64,000 bases of DNA from Nocardia kruczakiae NBRC 101016 (GCF_001612965.1 NZ_BDBL01000018.1:56972-120971), one strand, 5' to 3'. Numbered from the stretch's first letter, positions 42,986-53,385 are shown. The notes: generated by a model from the letters alone, not told the origin. Program-made: numbers and translations.

Positions 42986-43162
42986 CTGCTCCCACTCCTC
43001 CACCGATCACCTACACACGCATATCCCCGGCCTACCGATGAGGGGCCGGCAGGACAGGGACAGCAACGGCGGCGCTACCGGGCGCCACCTGGTACATCGT
43101 AGGTCCGGTGTCGCGACACCACCCCCACCGATCGAGATCGCCCGCCACTGGACGAAAACGTT
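42986..43162. other. Intergenic region, no recognisable signal
   Basis: Lies between the start of the tandem-domain gene and the stop of the CHAP gene, both on the minus strand. No ORF with coding character and no good hairpin is seen; presumably it holds the promoter of the tandem-domain gene. Confidence 0.4.
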
Positions 43163-43771
43163 TCACATATGGCCGAACCCGACGATACCGGCAATCCCCG
43201 CCGGGTCGTAACGGTGAATGCGCACCGAGCCACGCTCGTTACCGCCGATCGTGGTCAGGGTGTGCTCACCGGCGGCCAGCACGATATTCGTGTGCTGCCC
43301 GAATGGACTGCCGGGGGCATAGATCACGACATCGCCCGGGCGCGGCGAATATCCGGAACCCACCGCCGAAAATCGGCCGTTCGCTTCGAAATACTCCTGC
43401 AGGGTCGCCACACCGGGAATCCGCCACGACCCGGAATTCGGATTGGACAGCGGCTGCCCGGCCTGACGCATGGTCCAGCTGACGAAATCGGCACACCATG
43501 GCTCATCCACGCCCTGTGCGTATTTGGGCCCGTCCCCGGGATGCGAGTATTCCGTGCGCAGCACCGTGACGATGCGACTCCGATTCGAATCCAGCGCGGT
43601 CACATCGACATCCGGGAAATCCTCCAGTCGCTGCCCGGCGATGGCGGTCGTGCGATCGTGCCACCAGGGCAGAGCCACCACGACACCCGCTGCCAGCACG
43701 CCGATCACCACCAGCGCCGACAACACTGCCCAGCGCGTGCGCCCCCATCCCCGGGCCTGCGTGGTGCTCAT
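43163..43771 (-). CDS. Membrane-anchored CHAP-domain amidase/peptidase
   Basis: 202 residues: one TM helix at about 12-35, then a CHAP domain with the catalytic triad Cys93 (VDEPWCADFVSW), His160 (PFGQHTNIVL) and probably Asn178 (TIGGNERG). CHAP proteins cleave peptidoglycan peptides or act as amidases; the membrane anchor places it at the cell surface. The start is ATG 43771, with GACGGAGGA just upstream; the longer frame is non-coding. It is divergent from the opuC-type operon (166-bp shared upstream region). No SH3 or LysM domain is attached. Confidence 0.88.
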   Translation of the reverse strand: MSTTQARGWGRTRWAVLSALVVIGVLAAGVVVALPWWHDRTTAIAGQRLEDFPDVDVTALDSNRSRIVTVLRTEYSHPGDGPKYAQGVDEPWCADFVSWTMRQAGQPLSNPNSGSWRIPGVATLQEYFEANGRFSAVGSGYSPRPGDVVIYAPGSPFGQHTNIVLAAGEHTLTTIGGNERGSVRIHRYDPAGIAGIVGFGHM

Positions 43772-43937
43772 GAATTCCTCCGTCCCCGACCGGAAATCGG
43801 CCTCCTGAGATGTAGGACGCGCGAGGGTCCGCCATGGTTCCGCCGATGCGCACCCGCCGGTTCCGCTCGTTGCCTGCGCCCGCGCCGCGGGATCGATAGA
43901 CTGCACGGACGCCGCCGAGCTCTGGGAGGACATCGCC

Positions 43938-44580
43938 CTGGATACTCTGTGGACCTTTCTGGTGGACCATCGCAGACAACTGCTCACCGATTCCTATCTG
44001 CACGTCTCGGCCGTCGTGCAGTCCGTGCTGATCGCGACCGCGGTGGCGGTGTGCCTGGGCATCGTCGTGTATCGCAGCCCGTGGGGTTCGGCGGCGGCCA
44101 CCGCGGCGGCGAGCATCATCCTCACCGTGCCGTCGTTCGCGCTGCTGGGGCTGCTCATCCCCGTGCTGGGCCTGGGCGTGCGGCCGACGGTCACCGCGCT
44201 GGTGCTGTACGCGCTGCTGCCGATTCTGCGCAACACCATCATCGGGCTGGCGTCGGTGGATCCGGCCGTCTCCGATGCCGCGCGCGGGGTCGGTATGAAC
44301 CGCGTCCGCATCCTGGCCCGGATCGAAATGCCGCTGGCCTGGCCGGCGATTCTGGCCGGAATGCGGATCAGTACCCAGATGAGTATGGGCATTCTGGCGA
44401 TGGCGGCCTATGCGAAGGGTCCGGGGCTGGGCAATCTGATCTTCACCGGCCTGGCCCGGCTGGGCAGTCCGACCGCCGTCCCGCAGGCCCTGACCGGCAC
44501 GGTACTGATCATCGTGCTGGCGTTGCTACTCGATGCCGTCCTCGTGGGCGTCGGCCGGCTCACCACCTCGAGGGGAATCC

Positions 44581-44588
<8 letters not shown>
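43938..44588 (+). CDS. Osmoprotectant ABC permease (OpuCB-like), probable CTG start
   Basis: 216 residues with five to six membrane helices and the inner-membrane EAA-like loop (ARGVGMNRVRILARIEMPLA). It is the first permease of a glycine betaine/carnitine/choline importer. The frame has no ATG/GTG before 43962, but family alignment by eye demands about eight more residues (LDTLWTFLVDHRRQLLTDSY); these begin with CTG 43938, 7 nt behind GGGAGGAC. GTG 43962 has no ribosome binding site. So either the rare start codon CTG or a truncated N-terminus is used. TAGACT at 43897-43902 is the likely -10. Confidence 0.82.
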
Positions 44589-45767
<1,179 letters not shown>

Positions 45768-45771
<4 letters not shown>

Positions 45772-46523
45772 GCCCCGCCGGCCGCCACGAGCGGCGCGCC
45801 GACCGGATCCGGTTGCTCATCCAGCCGGTGCTGGCCGTGGCCCTGGCGGCCGGAGTGCTGGTGTGGGCCTTCGACCGCACCCTCACCGCGACGCAGCAGG
45901 CCAGTATCAATCCCACCACCATCGGCACCGTGGTCCGCCAGCACGTGGCGATCACCGCGACCGTGGTGCTGATCGTCGTCGCGGTCTCGGTTCCGTTGGG
46001 CACCTTGCTGACTCGGCCGCGCTACCGGCGTCTCACTCCGCTGTTCGTCGGCGTCGCCAATATCGGTGCGGCGGCACCGGCGATCGGCCTGATCGTGCTT
46101 ACCTATCTGTGGACCGAGAAGACCGGCTTCTGGGTGGGGGTCGCGCCGATCGCGTTCTATGCGCTACTCCCCGTGCTGCGCAATACGATTCTGGGATATC
46201 AGCAGGTCGATCCCGCTCTCGTCGATGCCGGCCGAGGGCAGGGCATGTCGGCGATGACGGTGCTGCGCCGCATCGAGTTCCCGCTCGCGGTGCCCTACAT
46301 CCTGGCCGGGCTGCGCACCTCCCTGGTGCTGGCGGTCGGAACCGCCACGCTGTCGTTTCTGGTCAGCGCCGGTGGTCTGGGGATTCTGATCGACACCGGC
46401 TACAAACTGCGCGACAACGTCACCCTCTGGGTGGGAGCGATTCTCGCGGTGGCGCTCGCGCTGCTCGTCGACTGGCTGGGTGCGCTGGCCGAACAATTTC
46501 TCGGACCGAGGGGGCTGCGATGA
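45768..46523 (+). CDS. Second osmoprotectant ABC permease (OpuCD-like)
   Basis: 251 residues, five to six TM helices. It shares the EAA-type loop (GRGQGMSAMTVLRRIEFPLA) and LLPVLRNTILGYQQVDPALV with the first permease. It has a longer N-terminus with an extra TM helix and a variable loop. GTG 45768 overlaps the ATPase stop by 4 bp (GTGA); its stop overlaps the binding-protein ATG (ATGA). The two different permeases form a heterodimer in this family. Confidence 0.93.
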
Positions 46524-47512
46524 CGCGGCGGCCGGGCGGCGCGACACGACGCGCGGTCACCGCGGCGGCGATGCTGCTGGTCGCCGTGGTCGCCGGCTGC
46601 GGTCTCGAGGCCGGCGGCGCCGTTCCACTACCGGTCGGGCCGGGCAGTATCGAGCCGATTCCCGCCCTCGACGGGGTGCAGATCACCGTGGGCTCCAAGG
46701 ATTTCACCGAACAGAACATCCTCGGTTACCTCATCGAATTCGCGCTCACCGCCGCCGGAGCTCAGGTCCGTGATCTCACCAATATCACCGGATCGAACAG
46801 CCTGCGCGATGCTCAATTGCACGGACAGGTCGATATCGCCTACGACTACACCGGAACCGGATGGATCAACTATCTGGGGAACGAGACACCGATTCCCGAC
46901 TCCACGCGGCAATTCGAGGCCGTGCGCGACGCGGATCTCGCACAACACGGCATGGTCTGGGCCGATCCGGCCCCGATGAACAACACCTACACGATGGTCA
47001 CCGATGCGAGCAGCGCCGCCCGCACCGGCGCGAAGACGATTTCCGACTATGCCCGTCTGGTGAATACCGACCCGAGTACGGGTCCGACCTGTCTCGGTAC
47101 CGAATTCAGCGTCCGCCAGGACGGATTTCCGGGCCTGGCCCGCAAATACGGTATCGACCTCGGCAAGGTACACAAGCAGATCATGCAGGATTCGCTGGTG
47201 TATTCGGCCACCGCGAACGGCACCTGCCAATTCGGCGATGTCACCGCGACCGACGGCCGCACCAAGGCGCTGAATCTGGTGCAGCTCACCGACGATCTGA
47301 ACTTCTTTCCCAAATACAATGCGGCACTGGTGATGCGAAAGTCCTTCGCCGACGCGCATCCGCAGGTGGCGCAGGTCATGGCTCCGATTTCCGCACTGCT
47401 CACCAACGAGACGATCACCGAGTTGAACCGGAAGGTCGACGTCGACGGCGCCGAGCCGGCCACCGTCGCGCGCGATTGGCTGATCCGGCAGGGGTTCGTG
47501 ACCGCCGGCTGA
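46520..47512 (+). CDS. Osmoprotectant-binding lipoprotein (OpuCC/ProX-like)
   Basis: 330 residues with a lipobox VAGC (Cys27). The OpuAC domain starts with VQITVGSKDFTEQNILGYLI, a hallmark of choline/betaine/carnitine-binding proteins, and includes DIAYDYTGTGWINYLG. Aromatic residues for a quaternary amine cage (Tyr/Trp in YDYTGTGW, KYNAAL) are present. Last gene of the importer operon permease-ATPase-permease-binding protein, all with overlapping stop/start codons. Converges with a hypothetical gene (3 bp between stops). Confidence 0.93.
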   Translation: MTRRPGGATRRAVTAAAMLLVAVVAGCGLEAGGAVPLPVGPGSIEPIPALDGVQITVGSKDFTEQNILGYLIEFALTAAGAQVRDLTNITGSNSLRDAQLHGQVDIAYDYTGTGWINYLGNETPIPDSTRQFEAVRDADLAQHGMVWADPAPMNNTYTMVTDASSAARTGAKTISDYARLVNTDPSTGPTCLGTEFSVRQDGFPGLARKYGIDLGKVHKQIMQDSLVYSATANGTCQFGDVTATDGRTKALNLVQLTDDLNFFPKYNAALVMRKSFADAHPQVAQVMAPISALLTNETITELNRKVDVDGAEPATVARDWLIRQGFVTAG

Positions 47513-47514
47513 GA

Positions 47515-48078
47515 TCAGGCGAGCGCCGTCCGCACCGCGAGCCAGCGACCGCCCGGATCGGCATACCCGTGATACATCAGCGGAATACGTTGGTCCACAC
47601 CGAAATAGCGGAAGACGGCCAGCATCGCCTGCCGCACCGAGTAGTCGGCGAAGTCGTCGATGCGGCGCGGGCCGATCGCACGTTCGGGCAGCGCGGCCAG
47701 CCTGGTCATCTCCTCCGGATCGCAGACGTCGAGGCCCATCGGCCCGTCGGCGATGTAGTGATCATGAAAGATGTGACGCAGCTGCGACGCATCGGCATGC
47801 CGAGAGACGCAGGGCAGCAACCGAATTGCCGCGCCCGGCAGCGTCGGCGCTTCCAGCGCGGCCGTCAGCTCGGGATCCGGTGCCGGCGCGTCACGAACCG
47901 GCACCTGCTCGAGCAGATGCAGCATGGACGCACCTCGGACCCGCGGCTCGGGCACCAGGAACAGACTCACCATCGGCCCGGTGTGGGTGGCATCGGTCAG
48001 GCATATCCGCGTATGGGATCGATCGGGCGAACGCGGCGCGGCGGACGTGGACTGGGGCGTGGTGATCGGGTCGGACAT
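47515..48078 (-). CDS. Hypothetical protein
   Basis: 187 residues, no signal peptide or TM helix. Segments that look conserved: RICLTDATHTGPMVSLFLVP, LLPCVSRHADASQLRHIFHD, HYIADGPMGLDVCDPEEMTR, FADYSVRQAMLAVFRYFGVD and a C-terminal LMYHGYADPGGRWLAVRTAL. Two Cys and many His could bind a metal, but no known motif is visible. ATG 48078 is chosen since CCAGGAG lies just upstream. Family not recognised; neighbours give no hint. Confidence 0.65.
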   Translation of the reverse strand: MSDPITTPQSTSAAPRSPDRSHTRICLTDATHTGPMVSLFLVPEPRVRGASMLHLLEQVPVRDAPAPDPELTAALEAPTLPGAAIRLLPCVSRHADASQLRHIFHDHYIADGPMGLDVCDPEEMTRLAALPERAIGPRRIDDFADYSVRQAMLAVFRYFGVDQRIPLMYHGYADPGGRWLAVRTALA

Positions 48079-48271
48079 GCGGTCTCCTGGAGGGGAAGGG
48101 CGATCAACCCTCCCGCGAACGCGCTGGTACGAGGTCCGAAGCTGCGCCGGCCGCCGAGTTACCCGACTCGGACCGATCTCCTCGACGTCCGACCGTTGTG
48201 CCATGAATTATAGGAGCCGGGGACACGACGCGACATCCGGAATTCGCTATCCGGTTGCTTCGGGGGTGCCA

Positions 48272-48937
48272 TCACGCGTTCAGCAGCCGCGGGAGTCCGC
48301 CGAGCTCGGTGTCGATGCGGCGGCGCACCGCCGGCCATTCCTCGTCCAGGATGGAATAGAACGCGGTGCTGCGCACGGTACCGTCCAAGCCGCGCGAATG
48401 TGCCCGGCGGACGCCGTCGCTGGTCGCGCCCAGGCGTTCGATCGCCGTGCGCGAGCGCACATTTCGCACATCGACGCGCAGCGCGATCCGGCGCACCCGC
48501 CACACGTCGAAGGCGTGCTCGAGCAGCAACAATTTCGACTCCAGATTGATACCGGCCCCGCGCGCCTGTGAGCAGAGCCAGGTATTGCCGATCTCGGCGG
48601 CGTCGGGCACCGCGAGCAGCGGATCTCCGGTCGGCATACCGTGCACGACCGGCCACACCATCGGGCCCTGCCAGTAGTCGAAGCGGCAGAAGCGCGTCGA
48701 GCCCAGAACCCGGTTGTCGGCCGTGGCGACGACCGCGAAGGCCAGTGCCGAACCGACCGCGTGCGCCGCCCCGGCCTGGGCGACATAGTCCGCCGCCTCG
48801 TCTCGGCCGTGCGGTACGGGGGTGAACGCGAACGCATCGCGATCCGCGGCGCCCGCCTCGGCGAGCCCCGGAACATGGTGCGGTGCCAAAGGTTCCAGCC
48901 GCACGAGGCGGCCGGTCAGGATGACGGGTGCAGGCAC
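48272..48937 (-). CDS. GNAT acetyltransferase, RimJ/RimL type
   Basis: 221 residues with the RimJ/RimL-type GNAT layout: VPAPVILTGRLVRLEPLAPH start, LGSTRFCRFDYWQGPMVWPV, EIGNTWLCSQARGAGINLES (acetyl-CoA loop, degenerate), LLLEHAFDVWRVRRIALRVD, NVRSRTAIERLGATSDGVRR. The substrate is unknown; related proteins modify ribosomal proteins or small amines. The start GTG 48937 has GAGGGAAC before it. Isolated gene. Confidence 0.85.
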   Translation of the reverse strand: MPAPVILTGRLVRLEPLAPHHVPGLAEAGAADRDAFAFTPVPHGRDEAADYVAQAGAAHAVGSALAFAVVATADNRVLGSTRFCRFDYWQGPMVWPVVHGMPTGDPLLAVPDAAEIGNTWLCSQARGAGINLESKLLLLEHAFDVWRVRRIALRVDVRNVRSRTAIERLGATSDGVRRAHSRGLDGTVRSTAFYSILDEEWPAVRRRIDTELGGLPRLLNA

Positions 48938-49277
48938 GTTCCCTCGATCTTTCGGGACGGACTCCGGTAACGCCCGACGATCGTCACACCGGCCTACAAC
49001 GCTCCGGATCGACGACCAGTCCTGGCGCGCCGGCAGCAGCATCGGACAGTGAGATGAACGATAACCGAACGTGTGCCGTCGTCAATGCAGGTGCGCCGTA
49101 AATTTACCGGCATTGCTCGCGTGTCGCTCGGCGCGTCGTAGACGGCCCGCCGGGGCGGTTCTCGGGTCTGTTTCGGTGCGTTCGCCCCGGTTATCGGGTC
49201 GACACGAAACCGTTGCCGGAGTGCCGGACTGCTCCGGATGTGGCGTCGTAGCCTGGTAGGAGCGAACGGGGGGCGTC
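48938..49277. other. 340-bp divergent intergenic region with AT-rich palindrome
   Basis: No ORF of coding character. GTAAATTTAC (49098-49107) is a perfect 10-bp palindrome flanked by GCC/CGGC, conspicuously A+T-rich for this genome, near the middle: candidate operator or promoter core. TAGCCT (49249-49254) is a likely -10 for the HAD gene. CCGGAG and CTCCGG at about 49217-49238 form a short inverted repeat. Confidence 0.4.
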
Positions 49278-49832
49278 ATGACCGAAACATCACGCGCGGC
49301 GATCCTGCTCGATGTCGACGGACCCCTCAATCCCTACCCCCGGCCCACGCACCCGCACCCGCCCGGCTATCGGCCTTATGTGTTGCAGCACAGCATCATT
49401 CCCGCGATTCCACCCATCGATCAGCGGGTGCTGCTCGATGCCGCGGTCGGCTCGCGACTGCTGGAACTGGCCGAGATCACCGATGCCGAACTCGTGTGGG
49501 CGACGGCGTGGGAGTACGAGGCGAATACGGTCCTCGGTCCCGTCCTCGGACTGCCGCCGCTGGAGGTGATCATCTTCGAGGACACCGGAATTCGGCATCG
49601 CGAGGGCCACCATGGAAAGCTTCCGACCATCGACCGCTGGGCCGGACGCCGGCCGCTGTGCTGGTTCGACGACGAATTCCAGCCCGCCGACCAGGGCTGG
49701 GCCGAACGCCGCACCGACACCGTCGCACCCACCCTGCTCGTCCCGGTCGACCGCCACACCGGCCTGACCCCCGACCACCTCGAGGTCGCCAGGGCGTTCC
49801 TGGAGCCGCTTCGCGGGCCGCGAACTCGCTAG
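49278..49832 (+). CDS. HAD-like protein
   Basis: 184 residues starting with the HAD motif I variant LLDVDGPLNP (nucleophile Asp and acid Asp both present), as in small actinobacterial HAD-domain proteins. Other parts are WATAWEYEANTVLGPVLG (motif II-like), a Lys in HHGKLPTIDRWAGRRPLCWF, and motif III/IV-type WFDDEF. The predicted role is phosphatase; the substrate is unknown. GGGGGGCGTC lies before the ATG. Its TAG stop and the TAG stop of the convergent hpnE-like gene share the palindrome CTAG. Confidence 0.8.
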   Translation: MTETSRAAILLDVDGPLNPYPRPTHPHPPGYRPYVLQHSIIPAIPPIDQRVLLDAAVGSRLLELAEITDAELVWATAWEYEANTVLGPVLGLPPLEVIIFEDTGIRHREGHHGKLPTIDRWAGRRPLCWFDDEFQPADQGWAERRTDTVAPTLLVPVDRHTGLTPDHLEVARAFLEPLRGPRTR

Positions 49833-51187
49833 AGCGGCGGCAGTCGCAGCAGCGCCGCCACCGCCTTCGAAGCGCTCTGAACAGCGCTTTCCATCGTGGC
49901 CGACCAGTCGGTGCGGGTCCAGTCCCCCGCCAGCATCAGGGTCGGCACCGAGGTGCGCTGATCCGGCCGCAACCCTTCGGTGCCCAGGGCCTGGGAGAAG
50001 GTCGCCTTCGGCATCTTGACCACATGACCGTGCACCACCCGCGCATCGGCCGCCTCGGGGTAGTAGCGGCGCAGCAGCGCCATCTGCTCGTCGAGGATGT
50101 CGTCGCTGCTCTTGTGGATCTGCTCGTAGGCGCCGCTGGTGGTCAGGCAGTACAGCCAGGTGCCGTTCGGTTCGCGGCCGTGCATGCGCTGCCGGTCGAA
50201 CACTTCGTCGATCACCCCGGTCCCGCCGATGATCGCCTCCATCGCACTGCGGGTGCCGAGCGGTCGGTCCAGATACAGATTGGTGCTGACGATCGGGGTG
50301 GCGCCCAATTTGTCTGCGGCGGCGTAGATCTCGGCGTGTTCGGGCAGATCGTCGAGCAGGCCGTGGATCCGGGAATTGGGTACGGCGCAGATCACGGCAT
50401 CGGCCGGGACCGTGCTGCCGTCCACCAGATCGACACCGGTCACCGCCCCGTCCTCGATCCGGATCCGGTCCGCCACCGCGCGATAGCGGACCTCGACGCC
50501 GTGGCGGCGGAACACCTCCTCGGCACCGGTGATGTAGAGCGTATCGAGGTCGACGGTCGGATAGCCGATGGTGACCGCGCGCCGATCCCGCACGCCGAGC
50601 CGGATGCCGGTGGCCAGCACATCGGCGAAAACCTTCGCGCATTCGCGCTGGACCGGCTCGGCGGCGATGCCCAGCGCGAGCCAATCCCACAGCGCCTCAC
50701 GGGCTTTCGCGGGCATACCGATGCGCTCGAACCACTGCTCGGTGGTGATGTCGGCCAGATCCGCGGGCTGGAACAGACACTGCAGACCCAGCCGCATCGT
50801 CGCCCGCGCCGCGGCCAGTCGCTCCCCCAGCCCGGCATCCGGATGGGCGCCCAGCAGTGTGCCGAACGCCCGGATACCTCTGGTGTGCAACGCCGTTGCG
50901 CGTCCGCCCGGCCAGCGCAGCGTGCCGCCGGTGGGGAATTCCAGATATTTCTCGGTGCCGACGCTCGCGAGGTACCGGAAGAGGTGGTGGTATCCGCTGG
51001 CGATCACATGCTGGCCGTTGTCGGGCGTATCGCCGACCTCGGCGACCGTCATCGCCTGGGTGCGACCACCGAGCCGGGCGCGGCGTTCCAGCAGTGTCAC
51101 CCGCTTCCCGGCCTCGGCCAGCCAGACGGCCGAGGCGAGCCCGGCCAGACCACCACCGATCACCACGAACCGACGAGCGTCGTCCAT
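49829..51187 (-). CDS. HpnE-like FAD-dependent amine/squalene oxidoreductase
   Basis: 452-residue flavoprotein of the phytoene-desaturase/HpnE group. Rossmann motif VVIGGGLAGLASAVWLAEAG at residues 8-27, then LLERRARLGGRTQAM, DNGQHVIASGYHHLFRYL, and a C-terminal FAD motif LMLAGDWTRTDWSATMESAV. This pattern is typical of hydroxysqualene dehydroxylase HpnE. The hopanoid genes hpnC/hpnD/shc are not next to it, so activity on squalene intermediates or carotenoids is inference. The start is ATG 51187 with CGGAGG 7 nt upstream. Confidence 0.85.
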   Translation of the reverse strand: MDDARRFVVIGGGLAGLASAVWLAEAGKRVTLLERRARLGGRTQAMTVAEVGDTPDNGQHVIASGYHHLFRYLASVGTEKYLEFPTGGTLRWPGGRATALHTRGIRAFGTLLGAHPDAGLGERLAAARATMRLGLQCLFQPADLADITTEQWFERIGMPAKAREALWDWLALGIAAEPVQRECAKVFADVLATGIRLGVRDRRAVTIGYPTVDLDTLYITGAEEVFRRHGVEVRYRAVADRIRIEDGAVTGVDLVDGSTVPADAVICAVPNSRIHGLLDDLPEHAEIYAAADKLGATPIVSTNLYLDRPLGTRSAMEAIIGGTGVIDEVFDRQRMHGREPNGTWLYCLTTSGAYEQIHKSSDDILDEQMALLRRYYPEAADARVVHGHVVKMPKATFSQALGTEGLRPDQRTSVPTLMLAGDWTRTDWSATMESAVQSASKAVAALLRLPPL

Positions 51188-51401
51188 CCGAACCTCCGTG
51201 CGCGACAGCGGGTTTCGACCCACGGCGACCTCGAACCGAAGGCCGGGCCGCACGGAGCCGGTTCCGATCACTGTAGGCAGGACACCACCCACGGTCAACG
51301 GTGAGCGAAAAGGCGTCGCATTCTCTCACCCCCGCTGGGAGCTCCGCCGAACACCGGCGCGGGAGAATGGTCGCCTCAACTCGACAAGATCCGGAGTCGC
51401 A

Positions 51402-51686
51402 ATGCAATTCATGGTTCTCTCTCGTCGCCGCACCGAGACGTTCGCCGATGCGGACTTCGAGGAGGTACTTCCGGCCGAAACCGACCATGTCCGCAAGCTC
51501 TACCTCGACGGCGTCGTCCGCCAGATCTGGCTGCGCGGCGATACCGCCGGCGCCTGCTTCACCATCGAGGCGGCCGATGCCGAACAGGCGAACGCCATCG
51601 TCGCACAACTGCCCATGGCCGCGGCCGGAGTCTCCGAATTCACCGTGATCCCGCTGAGCCCCTACCGCGGTTTCGGCGGGGCCTAG
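51402..51686 (+). CDS. Muconolactone-isomerase/YCII-like small protein
   Basis: 94 residues with a ferredoxin-like alpha/beta fold: MQFMVLSRRRTETFADADFE, EVLPAETDHVRKLYLDGVVR, GACFTIEAADAEQANAIVAQ, LPMAAAGVSEFTVIPLSPYR. The pattern IWLRGDTAGA, then FTVIPLSPY resembles the muconolactone isomerase/YCII superfamily. No partner catabolic genes are present, so the substrate is unknown. GGAG precedes ATG 51402 by 6 nt. It is convergent with an SDR gene. Confidence 0.8.
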   Translation: MQFMVLSRRRTETFADADFEEVLPAETDHVRKLYLDGVVRQIWLRGDTAGACFTIEAADAEQANAIVAQLPMAAAGVSEFTVIPLSPYRGFGGA

Positions 51687-51710
51687 CGGAGTTCACGGCG
51701 GATCGGACGG

Positions 51711-52550
51711 CTACTTGAGCATGCTGCCCGCGTCGACGGTCACCGGCAGGCCGGTGATGTAGCGCGATTCGTCCGAGGCCAGGAACAGCACCGCGTTGCT
51801 GATATCCACCGGCTCGACCCAGCCGACCGGCAGCACGTGCATGAACTTGGCCACCGGCTCGAAATCCTCGACGCCCGGATTCTCCAGATCCGGGCGGAAC
51901 ATCTTCATCGTGCCCTCGTTCATGAACATCGGGGTGTTGACGTTGGTCGGGTGGACGGAATTGACCCGGATCGAATTCGCGCCCAGTTCTACCGCGAAGG
52001 TCCGCATCAGGCCGACCACGCCGTGCTTGGCGGCGACGTAATGCCCGGTGTTGGGATAGGCCTTGAGTCCGCCGACCGAGCTGGTCAGGATGATCGAGCC
52101 ACCGTTGCCGCCGGAAAGCAGATGCGGCACACCGGCTTTCACGGTCTTCCAGACCCCTTCCAGGTTGATGCCGATCATCGTGTTCCAGTCCTGCTCACTG
52201 GTTTCGGCCAGGGTGGCACCCCCGTTGCCGATACCGGCGTTCGCCACGATGATGTCGAGCCGGCCCAGCTGCTCGACCCCGTTGTCCACGGCGGCCTTCA
52301 ACGCGTCGAAATCGCGGACGTCGACCTCGGCGGTCACGATGCGGCGCCCGAGACCCTTGACCAGCTCCACCGTCTCCGCCAGATCGGCCGGGGTCGAGGA
52401 CGGAATCAGATCGGTGCCGCTCACCGGTTTGCAGACGTCGACGGCGATGATGTCGGCGCCCTCCTCCGCGAGTCGCACCGCATGACTTCGCCCCTGGCCG
52501 CGTGCCGCACCAGTGATGAAGGCGACCTTGCCCTCTACCCGCCCAGCCAT
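51711..52550 (-). CDS. Mycofactocin-coupled SDR oxidoreductase
   Basis: 279 residues; classical SDR: GAARGQGRSHAVRLAEEGAD (NAD site), NAGIGNGG, active-site Ser/Tyr/Lys in ILTSSVGGLKAYPNTGHYVA plus AAKHGVVGL. The insert after IAVDVCKPVSGTDLIPSSTP is the hallmark of TIGR03971-type dehydrogenases with non-exchangeable NAD that use the redox peptide mycofactocin. The mft genes are not in the window. Carveol-dehydrogenase-like; the alcohol substrate is unknown. GAGGTG precedes ATG 52550. Confidence 0.9.
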   Translation of the reverse strand: MAGRVEGKVAFITGAARGQGRSHAVRLAEEGADIIAVDVCKPVSGTDLIPSSTPADLAETVELVKGLGRRIVTAEVDVRDFDALKAAVDNGVEQLGRLDIIVANAGIGNGGATLAETSEQDWNTMIGINLEGVWKTVKAGVPHLLSGGNGGSIILTSSVGGLKAYPNTGHYVAAKHGVVGLMRTFAVELGANSIRVNSVHPTNVNTPMFMNEGTMKMFRPDLENPGVEDFEPVAKFMHVLPVGWVEPVDISNAVLFLASDESRYITGLPVTVDAGSMLK

Positions 52551-52617
52551 AACGCACCTCGTTCATTGCCACTCGAGCACACCGATGCCCGATGTCGGAT
52601 TGCCGACCACCCGCACC

Positions 52618-52661
52618 GAGCGATCGCTCACTTGCTAATGGGATTCTCCAACATCGAGAAT
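52618..52661. promoter_or_regulatory. Palindromes upstream of the mycofactocin-type SDR gene
   Basis: GAGCGATCGCTC (52618-52629) is a perfect 12-bp palindrome; 13 bp further ATTCTC (52643-52648) and GAGAAT (52656-52661) form a second inverted repeat with a 7-bp centre. Both lie 70-110 bp upstream of the SDR start, a good place for a TetR-type operator. No regulator gene is adjacent. Confidence 0.5.
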
Positions 52662-52689
52662 GAAATTTCCATAGCTGACCCGAGGCGGT

Positions 52690-53385
52690 TCAGTGGCCGG
52701 CACTCGCCTGCTGCCGGATCCACCGCAGCAGGGTGGGATTGCCGGAATCGGTGGTGATCACCCCGACCGCGGCGCGGACGAAGCACCCCTCGGTGACGGC
52801 CAGCATGCTCGCGGCCAGATCGCTACGGGCGGTGAATATCCCGTCGGCGTGCCCTTCGACCATCGTGTAATCGGTGACGTCGGGACGGTCGTAGAGTCCG
52901 CTCGGGCGCATCACGGTCCAGTCCCGATCACTGTCGCGCAGCAGCGCTTCCATCCGCCGCATATCGTCGTACAGCGTCTTGCCCGCCACTCGTGTCACAT
53001 ACGGCACGAGCAGCCGGTTGAAGAAGAAGCCACCCTCGCTGTAGGGGCGCGGATCGACCCCGGCCGAACTCACCACCACGACCCGGCTCACGCCGTGGCG
53101 CCGCATCGCCGTCACGATGTTCGACACACCGTCGGAATAGGTGGTGATCGGTTCCTTGCTCGGCGGCACACCGAGCGCGGACAACACCGCGTCGCGCCCC
53201 TTCACCGCGGTGTCGACCGCCCCCGGATCGAGGACATCGGCGCCGATCACCTCGAGCCGATCATGGCGCAGCGGGAATTCGCCCGGCCGCCGCGTCACCG
53301 CTGCGACCTGATGCCCGGCGGCCAGAGCCTGAGCGGTGAGCCGGCGACCCGTGGGGCCGTTTGCCCCGAAGATGGTGATACGCAT
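52690..53385 (-). CDS. NAD(P)-binding NmrA/SDR-like protein
   Basis: 231 residues: atypical SDR with ITIFGANGPTGRRLTAQALA (Rossmann GxxGxxG) at residues 3-22, VIGADVLDPGAVDTAVKGRD, AVLSALGVPPS, RVVVVSSAGVDPRP, WTVMRPSGLYDRPDVTDYTM. It may be a redox sensor (NmrA-type) or a reductase of unknown substrate; the active-site Tyr-Lys pair is not evident. ATG 53385, with GAAGGAA upstream, decides the start. Possibly cotranscribed with the gene at 53539-54219. Confidence 0.85.
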   Translation of the reverse strand: MRITIFGANGPTGRRLTAQALAAGHQVAAVTRRPGEFPLRHDRLEVIGADVLDPGAVDTAVKGRDAVLSALGVPPSKEPITTYSDGVSNIVTAMRRHGVSRVVVVSSAGVDPRPYSEGGFFFNRLLVPYVTRVAGKTLYDDMRRMEALLRDSDRDWTVMRPSGLYDRPDVTDYTMVEGHADGIFTARSDLAASMLAVTEGCFVRAAVGVITTDSGNPTLLRWIRQQASAGH

